Origin: Arenimonas sp.
GTDB lineage: Bacteria > Pseudomonadota > Alphaproteobacteria > Rhizobiales > Rhizobiaceae
Assembly: GCA_019459145.1 (NCBI GenBank)
Contig: JAIBEK010000026.1
Span: 1 to 64,000 of the forward strand
Reading direction: 5' to 3'
DNA length: 64,000 nt
Shown: positions 12,420-19,986 of the stretch, piece by piece
Numbering within the stretch: position 1 is the stretch's first letter
Layout: every line of letters starts with the position of its first letter
Made by a program: the position numbers and the translations under genes
The notes under the pieces: generated by a model
Databases searched by the model: none
What the model was told of the DNA's origin: nothing
The model's input: only the letters and a program-made list of their open reading frames with translations

Positions 12420-12439
12420 TTGACCTTGATCAGGGTCAA
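12420..12439 (+). promoter_or_regulatory. FNR/Dnr-like operator upstream of the octaheme cytochrome
   Basis: TTGACCTTGATCAGGGTCAA is a near-perfect 20-bp palindrome (9 of 10 pairs). It contains TTGAT-N4-GTCAA (12426-12439), one mismatch from the FNR consensus TTGAT-N4-ATCAA. A second, weaker TTGA-N6-TCAG site overlaps it, offset by 6 bp. The centre lies about 40 bp upstream of the start site predicted from the TATAAT at 12460, close to a class II activator position. Known CRP/FNR-family factors of this type sense oxygen or nitric oxide. Confidence 0.6.
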
Positions 12440-12459
12440 AGACCTGGGCGTGCGTCACG

Positions 12460-12465
12460 TATAAT
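12460..12465 (+). promoter_or_regulatory. -10 element of the octaheme/cytochrome b operon
   Basis: Perfect TATAAT with no good -35 hexamer 17 bp upstream, the pattern expected of an activator-dependent promoter. The predicted start site is near 12472, giving a leader of about 36 nt before the ATG at 12508. Confidence 0.6.
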
Positions 12466-12490
12466 ATTCAAATGGGAGAATGTATTCTAT

Positions 12491-12499
12491 GGGAGGAGA
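12491..12499 (+). promoter_or_regulatory. Ribosome binding site deciding the octaheme cytochrome start
   Basis: GGGAGGAGA lies 8 bp before the ATG at 12508. It supports that start over the track start at 12472, which would put the Shine-Dalgarno inside the coding region and spoil the signal peptide. Confidence 0.8.
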
Positions 12500-12507
12500 A
12501 CCCAGCC

Positions 12508-14169
12508 ATGCAGGGAAGGCTTGCCCAAGCCATTGCACGCGTGACACTTGCCATTGTCTTTGCGGCCGGGCTGGCTCAGGCCGCAGCGGCACAGGAGACG
12601 ACCGCTCCCGCCATTCCGGGGACCGGCAGTACGGCCGACCATTCCAAGTTCGAGGTTCTCAAACGGGATTTTCGCTCCGGAGCCGAAGTGACCGATGCTT
12701 GCCTGACCTGCCACAACGAGGCGGATGATCAGGTCAAGCATTCCATCCACTTCAACTGGGACTATACCCATCCCGCCACCGGCCAGAAGCTGGGAAAACG
12801 CAACGTGATCAATTCGTTTTGCGGCTCGGTCGTGGGCAATGAACCACGCTGCACCTCCTGCCATGCCGGCTATGGCTGGAAGGATATGAGCCAGTCGCCG
12901 CAACAGCAGTCCGTCGCCGTCGACTGCCTCGTCTGCCATGACAAGTCCGGCCAGTACACCAAATCGGCGACCGGCGCTGGCGAGCCACCGCTGGACCCGG
13001 TTAAGCCCGGCACCCAGACGATCACCGGGGCCGAGGCCTGGCCTGTCGATCTCGGCAAGTCGGCACAATCCGTCGGCCTTCCCGGCCGTGAAAACTGCGG
13101 CAACTGTCATTTCTACGGCGGTGGCGGCGACAACGTGAAACACGGCGATCTCTCATCCGCCCTGGTCAAGCCGTCGCGTTCGGTCGATGTGCACATGTCT
13201 CCCGAAGGTGAGAACTTCACCTGTTCCACCTGCCATGTCAGCAACCGGCACGAATGGGCCGGCTCCCGCTATGCCGTTCACGCCAGCGATGACGCCGGTA
13301 CCGGAAAGCCGGGGGAACGGCGAGACGTCGCCACCTGCCAGAGCTGCCACGGCACCGAGCCGCACCAGAGCCTCAGCCTCAAGGGAATGAAGCTCAACGA
13401 TCACACCGACGTGCTGGCATGCCAGACCTGCCACATCCCGGAATTCGCCCGCGGCGGCGTGGCGACGAAGACGAAGTGGGACTGGTCGACCGCCGGCAAG
13501 CTGGATGCGGAAGGCAAGCCTTACAACGAGCACAACTTCACCCAGTCCGATGGCGCGCAACTGCACACCTACATGTCGATCAAGGGCGATTTCGAGTGGG
13601 GTGAGAATGTCGTGCCCCACTACGCCTGGTTCGACGGACAGGTCGAATACACCACGGGCGACCAGACGATCGACCCGAGCAAGGTCGTCGAGATCAACAA
13701 GATCTCCGGCGCTCGTGAGGACGGCCGGTCCCGCATCTGGCCGTTCAAGCGCATGGAGGGCCGCCAGGCCTACGATTCCAAGCAGAACAAGCTGGTCTAT
13801 ACCCACGTCTGGGGCCCCACGACGGACACCGCCTTCTGGTCCAACTACGATTGGGGCAAGGCGATCGAGGCCGGCATGAAGGCGGCCGGCATGGAATATT
13901 CGGGCTCGTTCGATTTCGCCGACACCCACATGTATTGGCCCATAACCCACATGGTCGCCCCCGCATCGGACGCACTCGATTGCCAGTCCTGCCATTCGGT
14001 CGACGGGCGCATGAAAAACCTCGCCGGAATCGTCGTGCCGGGCACCAATCCATTCGGCTGGGGCGGCATTCTTGGCCAGGCGGTACTGCTGGCGACCCTG
14101 TCGGGCGTCCTGCTGCATGGCATCTTGCGGATGATCGGCGGAAGAAAGAGGGAAGCAAACCATGGTTAG
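12508..14169 (+). CDS. Octaheme c-type cytochrome, tetrathionate reductase (OTR) family
   Basis: Periplasmic multiheme reductase, 553 residues. A Sec signal peptide (1-29, ending AAAAQE) precedes eight CXXCH haem c motifs starting at residues 65, 115, 140, 197, 239, 277, 305 and 492. In Shewanella OTR the active-site haem has a lysine ligand despite a normal CXXCH; the CLVCHDKSGQYTK stretch here offers Lys152 as the equivalent, which is inference. The C-terminus (about 518-542) is a hydrophobic helix followed by RKR, so the haem domain is probably membrane-anchored. Shewanella OTR reduces tetrathionate, nitrite and hydroxylamine in vitro; the physiological substrate here is unknown. It overlaps the cytochrome b gene by 8 bp. 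Confidence 0.9.
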   Translation: MQGRLAQAIARVTLAIVFAAGLAQAAAAQETTAPAIPGTGSTADHSKFEVLKRDFRSGAEVTDACLTCHNEADDQVKHSIHFNWDYTHPATGQKLGKRNVINSFCGSVVGNEPRCTSCHAGYGWKDMSQSPQQQSVAVDCLVCHDKSGQYTKSATGAGEPPLDPVKPGTQTITGAEAWPVDLGKSAQSVGLPGRENCGNCHFYGGGGDNVKHGDLSSALVKPSRSVDVHMSPEGENFTCSTCHVSNRHEWAGSRYAVHASDDAGTGKPGERRDVATCQSCHGTEPHQSLSLKGMKLNDHTDVLACQTCHIPEFARGGVATKTKWDWSTAGKLDAEGKPYNEHNFTQSDGAQLHTYMSIKGDFEWGENVVPHYAWFDGQVEYTTGDQTIDPSKVVEINKISGAREDGRSRIWPFKRMEGRQAYDSKQNKLVYTHVWGPTTDTAFWSNYDWGKAIEAGMKAAGMEYSGSFDFADTHMYWPITHMVAPASDALDCQSCHSVDGRMKNLAGIVVPGTNPFGWGGILGQAVLLATLSGVLLHGILRMIGGRKREANHG

Positions 14170-14839
14170 GCGCATCGTCAAAGTCTATCCGCGCTTCGAG
14201 CGGCTATGGCACTGGTCGCAGGTCCTGCTCATCTTCACACTGCTGTTCACCGGTATGGGGATCAGCGGCATTCATTCGCTGCTGCCCTTCGGGCCGGCGG
14301 TCATCCTGCACACGATCGCAGCGATGGCGCTGCTCCTGCTCTGGCTCTTCGCCTTCTTCTGGCTTTTCACCACCGGCACCTGGAGACAATTCGTCCCAAG
14401 CTTCAATGGCGTGATCCAGATCCTCCGTTTCTACGCCTGGGGCGTCTTCAAGGGCGAGGAGCACCCCTATCGCAAGATCTACTGGCGCAAGCACAATCCC
14501 CTGCAAATCCTCACCTATTTCGGCCTGAAGGCGTTCATCTTCCCCGCCATCTGGATCACCGGCCTGCTTTATCTCTCCTATGATTTCTGGGACCATTACG
14601 TCGAAGCACCGCAATGGCTGGCACTCGTCGCCAATCTGCATCTGCTGACCGCCTACGTGATCGCCGCTTTCGTGGTGATCCATGTCTACCTGTTGACCGT
14701 GGGTCACGGTTTCGTTTCCCATGTCAAACCGATGCTCACCGGCTTCGATGAGATCGACCTGACACCTGAGCAGGAACGTTATCTCGAGACCAACGAACCG
14801 CAGCGCCTTAGGGACGAAAGGGCGTATTCGGAAACCTGA
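14162..14839 (+). CDS. Membrane b-type cytochrome, b561/Ni-hydrogenase-like
   Basis: 225 residues with about four transmembrane helices and histidines suited to two b haems (candidates His17, His50, His160, His174). It resembles the b561 domain of NiFe-hydrogenase and formate dehydrogenase membrane subunits, which exchange electrons between quinol and a periplasmic partner. The start lies inside the last codons of the octaheme gene, an 8-bp overlap, so the two are co-transcribed and translationally coupled. I infer that it passes electrons from the quinone pool to the octaheme protein. The C-terminal tail is hydrophilic and cytoplasmic. Confidence 0.88.
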   Translation: MVRRIVKVYPRFERLWHWSQVLLIFTLLFTGMGISGIHSLLPFGPAVILHTIAAMALLLLWLFAFFWLFTTGTWRQFVPSFNGVIQILRFYAWGVFKGEEHPYRKIYWRKHNPLQILTYFGLKAFIFPAIWITGLLYLSYDFWDHYVEAPQWLALVANLHLLTAYVIAAFVVIHVYLLTVGHGFVSHVKPMLTGFDEIDLTPEQERYLETNEPQRLRDERAYSET

Positions 14840-14937
14840 TGCGGTTCCCCCCCCGACGATCGGCTGCACAAGCACCGATCGCAGCCGCGTGTGTACCAGC
14901 AGCCCTCATGGCCGACAGCCGCCTGGCACCAAAAGAA

Positions 14938-14957
14938 CGGCGGCCTCTCGGCCGCCG
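14938..14957 (-). terminator. Terminator of the SH3-repeat protein gene
   Basis: Perfect 8-bp stem (CGGCGGCC / GGCCGCCG) with a TCTC loop. On the minus strand it is followed by TTCTTTT, suiting termination of the gene at 14988-15788. The plus side lacks a T run, though it could still slow transcription from the cytochrome operon. Confidence 0.65.
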
Positions 14958-14987
14958 CTTGTCAATGGCTTTAGTCGTTTGATGGCT

Positions 14988-15788
14988 TTAGTCGCTCCGA
15001 CCACAGACCTGGCCGGGAGGGCAGAGAATCACCGACGACCCGACTTTTCCGCGGCCGGCATCGCTCGGCGGACGACGAACGTCTGGATCGCGTGTCGGCG
15101 GGCGGCGAACGTCTGGGTCACGGGTCGGCGGGCGACGCACATCGGGATCGCGGGTCGGCGGGCGACGGACGTCCGGATCACGCGTCGGCGGGCGGCGAAC
15201 GTCGGGATCGCGGGTCGGCGGGCGGCGAACGTCCGGATCACGCGTCGGCGGGCGGCGAACGTCGGGGTCCCTCGTCGGCGGGCGGCGCCAGTCCGGATCG
15301 CGCGTCGGCGGGCGGCGAACGTCGGGGTCCCTCGTCGGCGGGCGACGCCAGTCGCCGTCATTGTCGCGCGGCGGACGCGGACGGTAGTCACCATCCCGCC
15401 AGCGGTCGCGGTCGCGGTAGAAGTCGCGGTCGCGATAGTGGCGATCCCAATAGCTGCCGACCGAAAACGTGATCGTCGGAATGCCGAGCGGACGGTAATA
15501 TTGCGGATCGACATAGACGCGGCGCTGCGAATAGGTCGTCTGCAGATAGCTGCCCGACACCCAGCCGCGATAACCGGCATAGGCGACGTCGCACCAGTTG
15601 GCCGACTGCATGCAGCCCTGGATGTCGACGCGCGAGCCGGCGGGGATGACCAGCACCGGCGGATACTGCGTGCTCGGCCCGGAGCGCATGTTCACATTGG
15701 CCGTCGAATAGGCCGGCGCCGCGGCCGCGAGCGCGGGAAGCGCAGCGGCGAACAGCGCGCCAAGGGCGAATTTCCTGAGATAATTCAT
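14988..15788 (-). CDS. Secreted SH3-type protein with decapeptide repeats
   Basis: 266 residues. A signal peptide (about 1-23, ending ALAAAAPA) precedes a bacterial SH3 domain (about 27-85, NVNMRSGPSTQYP...WCDV...GWVSGSYL), a fold often found in envelope and peptidoglycan-associated proteins. After a Tyr/Arg/Asp-rich linker come nine copies of the decapeptide RRPPTRDPDV (one with W at position 10) plus a partial tenth. A short tail follows with two cysteines (LCPPGQVCG). SH3 proteins of this layout occur in rhizobia; the repeat number is likely variable. The function is unknown, possibly cell-wall or surface association. Confidence 0.85.
   Translation of the reverse strand: MNYLRKFALGALFAAALPALAAAAPAYSTANVNMRSGPSTQYPPVLVIPAGSRVDIQGCMQSANWCDVAYAGYRGWVSGSYLQTTYSQRRVYVDPQYYRPLGIPTITFSVGSYWDRHYRDRDFYRDRDRWRDGDYRPRPPRDNDGDWRRPPTRDPDVRRPPTRDPDWRRPPTRDPDVRRPPTRDPDVRRPPTRDPDVRRPPTRDPDVRRPPTRDPDVRRPPTRDPDVRRPPTRDPDVRRPPSDAGRGKVGSSVILCPPGQVCGRSD
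15061..15360 (-). repeat. 30-bp tandem repeat array, nine full units and one partial
   Basis: Consecutive 30-bp units with no spacers: nine full (15091-15360) plus a degenerate tenth (15061-15090), encoding RRPPTRDPD(V/W). Units differ by a few bases and variants alternate (GTCCGGATCA, GTCGGGGTCC), which suggests duplication of multi-unit blocks. The array is in frame, so changes in copy number keep the reading frame. Confidence 0.95.
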
Positions 15789-16289
15789 GGGGGCGTCTCC
15801 TCGGGTATTCCGTTATGCGCTTGTTCTACGACCGTGCGAATGAACCACCCATGAACGCCCGGTTCATCTGATTTGTTCCGGCCCCCGCTTTTTTCCGACA
15901 TCCTGTTTTCCCCGCGCTTCGCCGCCATGCGATACTGTTGCCCGTCCCGCCACGGATACACCGGATAGCGTTGCCGGCGAGGCGGGAACGGTGCTGCGAA
16001 GGGTCCTTCTGAAACGCGGGAGGATGTCGCAGGCTGCCCTAAGTCGGTCCCCCTCCCTGAAAAGGGACGTGCCTGTGCGGCACCCAAGGCGTCGGTTTCG
16101 ATGCAGTAGAGGGACAAGGAACTGGGTGGCAAAAATCATCGAAACGGGGCGCCCTGCGTGTCACTGTTTTAATTTTGTCCGGCATGCCGGGCGCCCCGGC
16201 CAATGGCCGGAAGGAATGAGAGATCCGCAAGACACGGGGTTTTCGCCCGCGTGAACGATCAACCGTGCCTGGGAAAGGACGCGAGAGCC
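15789..16289. other. 500-bp intergenic region between the SH3 gene and the 142-aa gene
   Basis: No supported gene. The overlapping short ORFs here lack a ribosome binding site and any recognisable family. It must hold the promoter of the SH3 gene (left end) and of the downstream gene (right end). An inverted repeat at 16146-16197 is noted separately. Confidence 0.5.
16146..16197. repeat. Inverted repeat GGGGCGCCC / GGGCGCCCC with inner palindrome
   Basis: Two perfect 9-bp arms (16146-16154 and 16189-16197) enclose 34 nt. The right arm abuts the 12-bp palindrome CCGGCATGCCGG (16179-16190). It lies about 95 bp upstream of the gene at 16290. It could be an mRNA leader structure or an operator, or chance in GC-rich DNA. 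Confidence 0.4.
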
Positions 16290-16718
16290 ATGGCAAAGAC
16301 CGACCATTCCGAACTCGAGCGCGCCCGCGAGGAGCGCCACGAATCCGTCTGGCGGGTCATCGGGACCCTCAATCTGAGCTATTGCTGCGAAAGGGGCATG
16401 CGACCATTCTGCCGCAACCGTTCCTGTCTACGCGATCGCCTTTGCAGTGGTCCGATGGTGGCGACGCCACGCCAGGGCCCGGCAATCGCACGGGAGCGCG
16501 AACTGGGCCTCAGTGGTGCCGCGGTCGCCTGCCTTCCCGTCTGCGTCATCAACATGGAAACGAACGTCGTCGACCACCTCGTCGCAACGACGCTGCCGCA
16601 GATCGATGCCTTTGCGAGCGAGGAAGATCGGCTCGCCATCGAATACTATTCCAGGAAACCGAACCGGGCATGGCGCCGCTATCTGGCACGCCTGGCCCGC
16701 GACCACCCGGACCCTTGA
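16290..16718 (+). CDS. Hypothetical cysteine-rich protein, 142 aa
   Basis: I do not recognise the family. I use the ATG at 16290 (MAKTDHSELERA), preceded by GGAAAGGACG. The track start at 16203 would add 29 unlikely residues. Codon third positions are strongly G/C as in neighbouring genes, which supports real coding. Seven cysteines occur: CC at 32-33, then 41, 46, 52, 81 and 85. The stretch FCRNRSCLRDRLCSG suggests a small metal-binding or disulfide motif. The C-terminal half is helical and ends in basic residues. No signal peptide is seen. It precedes ubiG by 54 bp. Confidence 0.6.
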   Translation: MAKTDHSELERAREERHESVWRVIGTLNLSYCCERGMRPFCRNRSCLRDRLCSGPMVATPRQGPAIARERELGLSGAAVACLPVCVINMETNVVDHLVATTLPQIDAFASEEDRLAIEYYSRKPNRAWRRYLARLARDHPDP

Positions 16719-16772
16719 CTTTGCCGCCCGATCGGCCGACTTCATAGCCACTATCGCAGCAGAGGATCCACC

Positions 16773-17528
16773 ATGAACGCCGAGGCACGCACCACCATCG
16801 ACCAGGCCGAAGTCGACCGCTTTTCCGCCATGGCGGCGGAATGGTGGGACCCGACCGGCAAGTTCAAACCACTGCACAAAATCAATCCCGTCCGCCTCGC
16901 CTATATCCGCGATCAGGTCTCGGCCCATTACGGCCGCGACCCCAAGGCCCATCGTCCGCTGGAGGGCCTGCGCGTCCTCGATATCGGCTGTGGCGGCGGC
17001 CTGCTCTCCGAACCGGTCGCCAAGATGGGCGCCCATGTGCTGGGCGCCGATGCCTCAGAGCGCAATATCGGCATTGCCAGCACCCATGCCGCCCAGACCG
17101 GCGTCGAGGTCGATTACCGCGCCGTGACGGCGGAATCGCTTGCAGCCGCCGGCGAGACCTTCGACGTGGTCCTCAACATGGAAGTCGTCGAGCATGTCGC
17201 CGATGTGGAATTCTTCATCTCCACCTGCGCCTCCATGGTGCGGCCCGGCGGCCTGATGCTCGTTTCCACCATCAACCGCACCTTCAAGGCCGCCGCCCTT
17301 GCCATCGTCGGCGCCGAATACGTGCTCGGCTGGCTGCCGCGCGGCACGCACCAGTACGAGAAGCTGGTCCGCCCCGAAGAACTCGAAGCCCCGCTGAAGA
17401 CGAGCGGCATGGAGGTCGTCGAGATGAAGGGCGTGTTCTTCAATCCGCTGCAGAACCAGTGGAACCTGTCCGCCGACATCGACGTCAACTACATGGTGCT
17501 GGCCCGCCGACCGGCAGCCGCCGCATGA
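16773..17528 (+). CDS. ubiG: Ubiquinone biosynthesis O-methyltransferase UbiG
   Basis: SAM-dependent enzyme that performs both O-methylations in ubiquinone synthesis, at the inner membrane face. It is 251 residues. The SAM motif [14 protein letters not shown] (about 68-81) and the family motif [19 protein letters not shown] near the N-terminus are clear. The stop overlaps the start of the next gene (ATGA), so the two form an operon. In many rhizobia ubiG stands near lysC; here the cytochrome block lies between them. Confidence 0.96.
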   Translation: MNAEARTTIDQAEVDRFSAMAAEWWDPTGKFKPLHKINPVRLAYIRDQVSAHYGRDPKAHRPLEGLRVLDIGCGGGLLSEPVAKMGAHVLGADASERNIGIASTHAAQTGVEVDYRAVTAESLAAAGETFDVVLNMEVVEHVADVEFFISTCASMVRPGGLMLVSTINRTFKAAALAIVGAEYVLGWLPRGTHQYEKLVRPEELEAPLKTSGMEVVEMKGVFFNPLQNQWNLSADIDVNYMVLARRPAAAA

Positions 17529-18076
17529 CTGCGCCCGCGGACGTCATTGCCTTCTGGCGCGAGGCCGGACCGCCGAAATGGTTCGCCAAGGATGACGGTT
17601 TCGACGCGGCGATCCGCGACGGCTTTCTCGAGGCCCATTTCGCCGCCGCCCGCGGCGACCTCGCCGACTGGCACGAGACGGCCGAAGGCACGCTTGCCCT
17701 CTTGATCCTGCTCGATCAGTTCCCCCGCAATCTGTTTCGCGGCAGCGGCCATGCCTTCGCAACCGACGGCCTGGCGCGGATGATCGCCCGCAAGGCGCTG
17801 GAGCTAGGCTTTGACCGCGCGATCGATCCCAAGCTCCGCCCTTTCCTCTATCTCCCCTTTGAGCATTCCGAAGACCCGGCCGACCAGGCACTCAGCATGG
17901 AGCTCTTCACCGCCCATCAAGACGAGACCGGCGATGCGGAAAGCTTGCGCTGGGCGGTCGAGCACCGCGACATCATCGCCAGGTTCGGCCGCTTCCCCCA
18001 CCGCAACGCCGCGCTCGGACGCGAGACGACGCCGGAGGAGCAGACCTTTCTCGACGGTGGCGGTTTCAAGGGGTGA
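17525..18076 (+). CDS. DUF924 family protein
   Basis: 183 residues, starting at the ATG that overlaps the ubiG stop. The long track ORF from 16841 is ubiG read in another frame. The sequence shows the DUF924 pattern: [20 protein letters not shown] at the start, [13 protein letters not shown], then [15 protein letters not shown]. The family is all-helical and TPR-like, with no established role. Coupling to ubiG is common and may reflect co-expression only. Confidence 0.92.
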   Translation: MTAPADVIAFWREAGPPKWFAKDDGFDAAIRDGFLEAHFAAARGDLADWHETAEGTLALLILLDQFPRNLFRGSGHAFATDGLARMIARKALELGFDRAIDPKLRPFLYLPFEHSEDPADQALSMELFTAHQDETGDAESLRWAVEHRDIIARFGRFPHRNAALGRETTPEEQTFLDGGGFKG

Positions 18077-18109
18077 GCGGGGGGCGGTGGGGTCGAGAGA
18101 CGGTTTGGT

Positions 18110-18694
18110 TCAAGCCGGCAAGCCGCGAACGATCTGCATCAGTTCCGCCTGCCCATCGACGTTCTCGGCAGAAATCGCCTTCACCCGTGCCCGGTCAATG
18201 ACATAGGGCCGGCCTTCTGGACTATACGGCTGTTTGAAGGTGAAAGCCTCCGCGGATGGGCCATAGTCCGCCAATTGTTCGAAAAGCCGTACCGCCTCTG
18301 TCCATTCCGGTTGCCGTCCGGCCTGCACCCAGAACAGGACGAGGGGCGGCCATTGCTGCGGCACATTCCAGCGCCGCGCGTGCTTAAGCGCGTCAGCATG
18401 AACGCCGGAATAGGAGAAAGCCATCAGGCACTCGATATCTCGCCAAAGAGACAGGGAAGAAGGACCGGAATCACGGCCACTGCCTTGGAGAAATCGAGGA
18501 AACGTCTGGACGCCCCAGCTTTCGGGACCAGGCTCGCCGTCATAACCCGAACGCCCGACATAACCGACGGCACAGCGGGCTGCTTCGAAGTTCAGCGGTT
18601 CGCGCAGAACGAAACCGTTGACTGCCGCATCGCCGTATGGCGCGACGTGCACACCAAAATTATAGATCGCCAGGTGATGTTCGCCGCGGCTCAA
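18110..18694 (-). CDS. DUF3291 domain-containing protein
   Basis: 194 residues. It begins HHLAIYNFGVHVAPY and contains VQTFPRFLQ, SLWRDIECLMAFSYSGVHADALKHARRW and PPLVLFWV, matching the DUF3291 fold, related to dimeric alpha-beta barrel monooxygenases of the ABM type. The function is not established. It overlaps the DUF1178 gene upstream by 4 bp and is last in the minus-strand run comF-grxC-nitrilase-DUF1178-DUF3291. Confidence 0.8.
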   Translation of the reverse strand: MSRGEHHLAIYNFGVHVAPYGDAAVNGFVLREPLNFEAARCAVGYVGRSGYDGEPGPESWGVQTFPRFLQGSGRDSGPSSLSLWRDIECLMAFSYSGVHADALKHARRWNVPQQWPPLVLFWVQAGRQPEWTEAVRLFEQLADYGPSAEAFTFKQPYSPEGRPYVIDRARVKAISAENVDGQAELMQIVRGLPA

Positions 18695-19119
18695 TTCACG
18701 TCGTCCGGCAACACCGGCAGCGGCGCAATCTCGATGCCCTCGTCGACCAGCGCCTTGACTTCGGCAATCGACGCCTCGCCGATGATGCCGCGCGCTTCGG
18801 CCTCGCCGTAATGGATCTTGCGGGCCTCCTCGGGAAACCGCTCGCCGACATCCTCGCTATTGGCCCGGATCGAGGCAACCGCCTCTTTCAGCGTTGCCAT
18901 CGCCGCCTTCTGCACCTCGGTCACCGCCAGCGCATGCACCGCTTCCTTCTGCCGTGCGGTCGAGACCGAAGGCGCCATCAGCACCTTCGATACTTCGAGC
19001 GAACCGCAGGCGGGACAGCTCAAGAAACCGCTCGCCTTCTGGCGGTCGAAGTCGCCGCTCTCCGAGAACCAGCCCTCGAAGTCGTGTCCCTTGTCGCAGA
19101 TGAGCGAATAGCGGATCAA
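18691..19119 (-). CDS. DUF1178 family zinc-ribbon-like protein
   Basis: 142 residues. The N-terminal MIRYSLICDKGHDFEGWF and the later CPACGS give a CxxxH...CxxC zinc-ribbon-like site. The rest is helical and ends in a typical acidic DUF1178 tail (PLPVLPDDVN). The family is widespread in alphaproteobacteria with no known role. It overlaps both neighbours by 4 bp, so it is co-translated with the nitrilase-family gene. Confidence 0.9.
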   Translation of the reverse strand: MIRYSLICDKGHDFEGWFSESGDFDRQKASGFLSCPACGSLEVSKVLMAPSVSTARQKEAVHALAVTEVQKAAMATLKEAVASIRANSEDVGERFPEEARKIHYGEAEARGIIGEASIAEVKALVDEGIEIAPLPVLPDDVN

Positions 19120-19973
19120 ACGGTGACGCCCCCTTTCGCCAGTTCCGGCTGCATGCTGAGTTCGAAGTCGCGCGCGTTCTTCAGATTGGGGATCTTGGCG
19201 CGCGCCGCGGCCACGGCCGCAATGTCGATGTCAGCCAGCACGATCGCCTCGCCCGTGCCGCCGGCAGCGGCCAGAACCTTGCCCCAGGGGTCGACGATCA
19301 TCGAATGGCCGAAGGTTTCACGGCCATCCTCGTGCGTGCCGGCCTGTGCCGCGGAAATGACGAAGGCACCGTTCTCGATCGCCCGGGCGCGCAACAGCAC
19401 TTCCCAATGCGCCTCGCCGGTCTGGCGGGTAAAGGCCGCCGGCGTGGTCAGGATCTGCGCGCCGGCAACCGCTTCCGCGCGAAACAGCTGCGGGAAACGA
19501 ACGTCATAGCAGATGCCGAAGCCGAGCTTGGCAAAGGGCAGGTCGGCGACCATCGCCTTGTCGCCCGGCCGGTAGACAGCGCTCTCGCGCCAGCTCTCGC
19601 CATTGTCGAGATCGACGTCGAACATGTGAATCTTGTCGTAGGCGCAGATCTTGCGGCCGTCGGGTCCGAACAGGAAGGCCCGGTTGGCGATCTTTCCATC
19701 GGGAAGAAGGATCGCGGTGGAGCCGACATGGAGATGGATCGAAAGTTCACGCGCAAGATCCCCGGCGGTCTTGACGATGATATCATGCTCTTCGTCGCGC
19801 AGGACGGCCATCAGGCCGGAGCGGTCCTTTTGCACGGCACCGGTCATTTCCGGCGTCTGCACATAGATCGCCCCGTGGCCGGCGGCTTCACGCACGAGGC
19901 GGGCCATGGAAGCGGCGTTCTTTTCCGGGTCGACGCCCGAGCACATCTGGATGGCAGCAGCCTTGAAGGTCAT
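19116..19973 (-). CDS. Carbon-nitrogen hydrolase (Nit/omega-amidase-like)
   Basis: Nitrilase-superfamily amidohydrolase, 285 residues from MTFKAAAIQM, which has AAGGAAAA upstream; the track ORF starts 28 residues too early. The catalytic triad is visible: Glu in QTPEMTG, Lys in AYDKIHMFDVD and Cys in GFGICYDVRFP. The DKIHMFDVD and CYDVRFP motifs are closest to Nit1/Nit2 proteins, which hydrolyse deaminated glutathione or alpha-ketoglutaramate. Its position next to glutaredoxin grxC fits a glutathione-repair role, which is inference. Confidence 0.88.
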   Translation of the reverse strand: MTFKAAAIQMCSGVDPEKNAASMARLVREAAGHGAIYVQTPEMTGAVQKDRSGLMAVLRDEEHDIIVKTAGDLARELSIHLHVGSTAILLPDGKIANRAFLFGPDGRKICAYDKIHMFDVDLDNGESWRESAVYRPGDKAMVADLPFAKLGFGICYDVRFPQLFRAEAVAGAQILTTPAAFTRQTGEAHWEVLLRARAIENGAFVISAAQAGTHEDGRETFGHSMIVDPWGKVLAAAGGTGEAIVLADIDIAAVAAARAKIPNLKNARDFELSMQPELAKGGVTV

Positions 19974-19986
19974 GATCTGTTTTTCC

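Noticed and set aside
12472-12507. Upstream start of the octaheme protein (MGECILWEENPA)
   Set aside because: It would place the GGAGGAG ribosome binding site inside the gene, start at the predicted transcription start and disrupt the signal peptide.
9671-12544. 957-aa plus-strand ORF opposite ptsP and lysC
   Set aside because: Its sequence is histidine- and arginine-rich antisense translation across two clear genes and the octaheme promoter.
15061-15360. Possible CRISPR array because of regular 30-bp units
   Set aside because: The units abut without unique spacers and are in frame with a signal-peptide protein, so this is a coding tandem repeat.
15785-16132. 115-aa minus-strand ORF upstream of the SH3 gene
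   Set aside because: No ribosome binding site, no recognisable domain, and it overlaps the region that must hold the SH3 gene promoter.
12250-16290. Mobile element carrying the cytochrome block
   Set aside because: No transposase, integrase, terminal inverted repeats or target duplications were found at either side, and the nearest tRNA is elsewhere. The block may be acquired, but no element can be shown.
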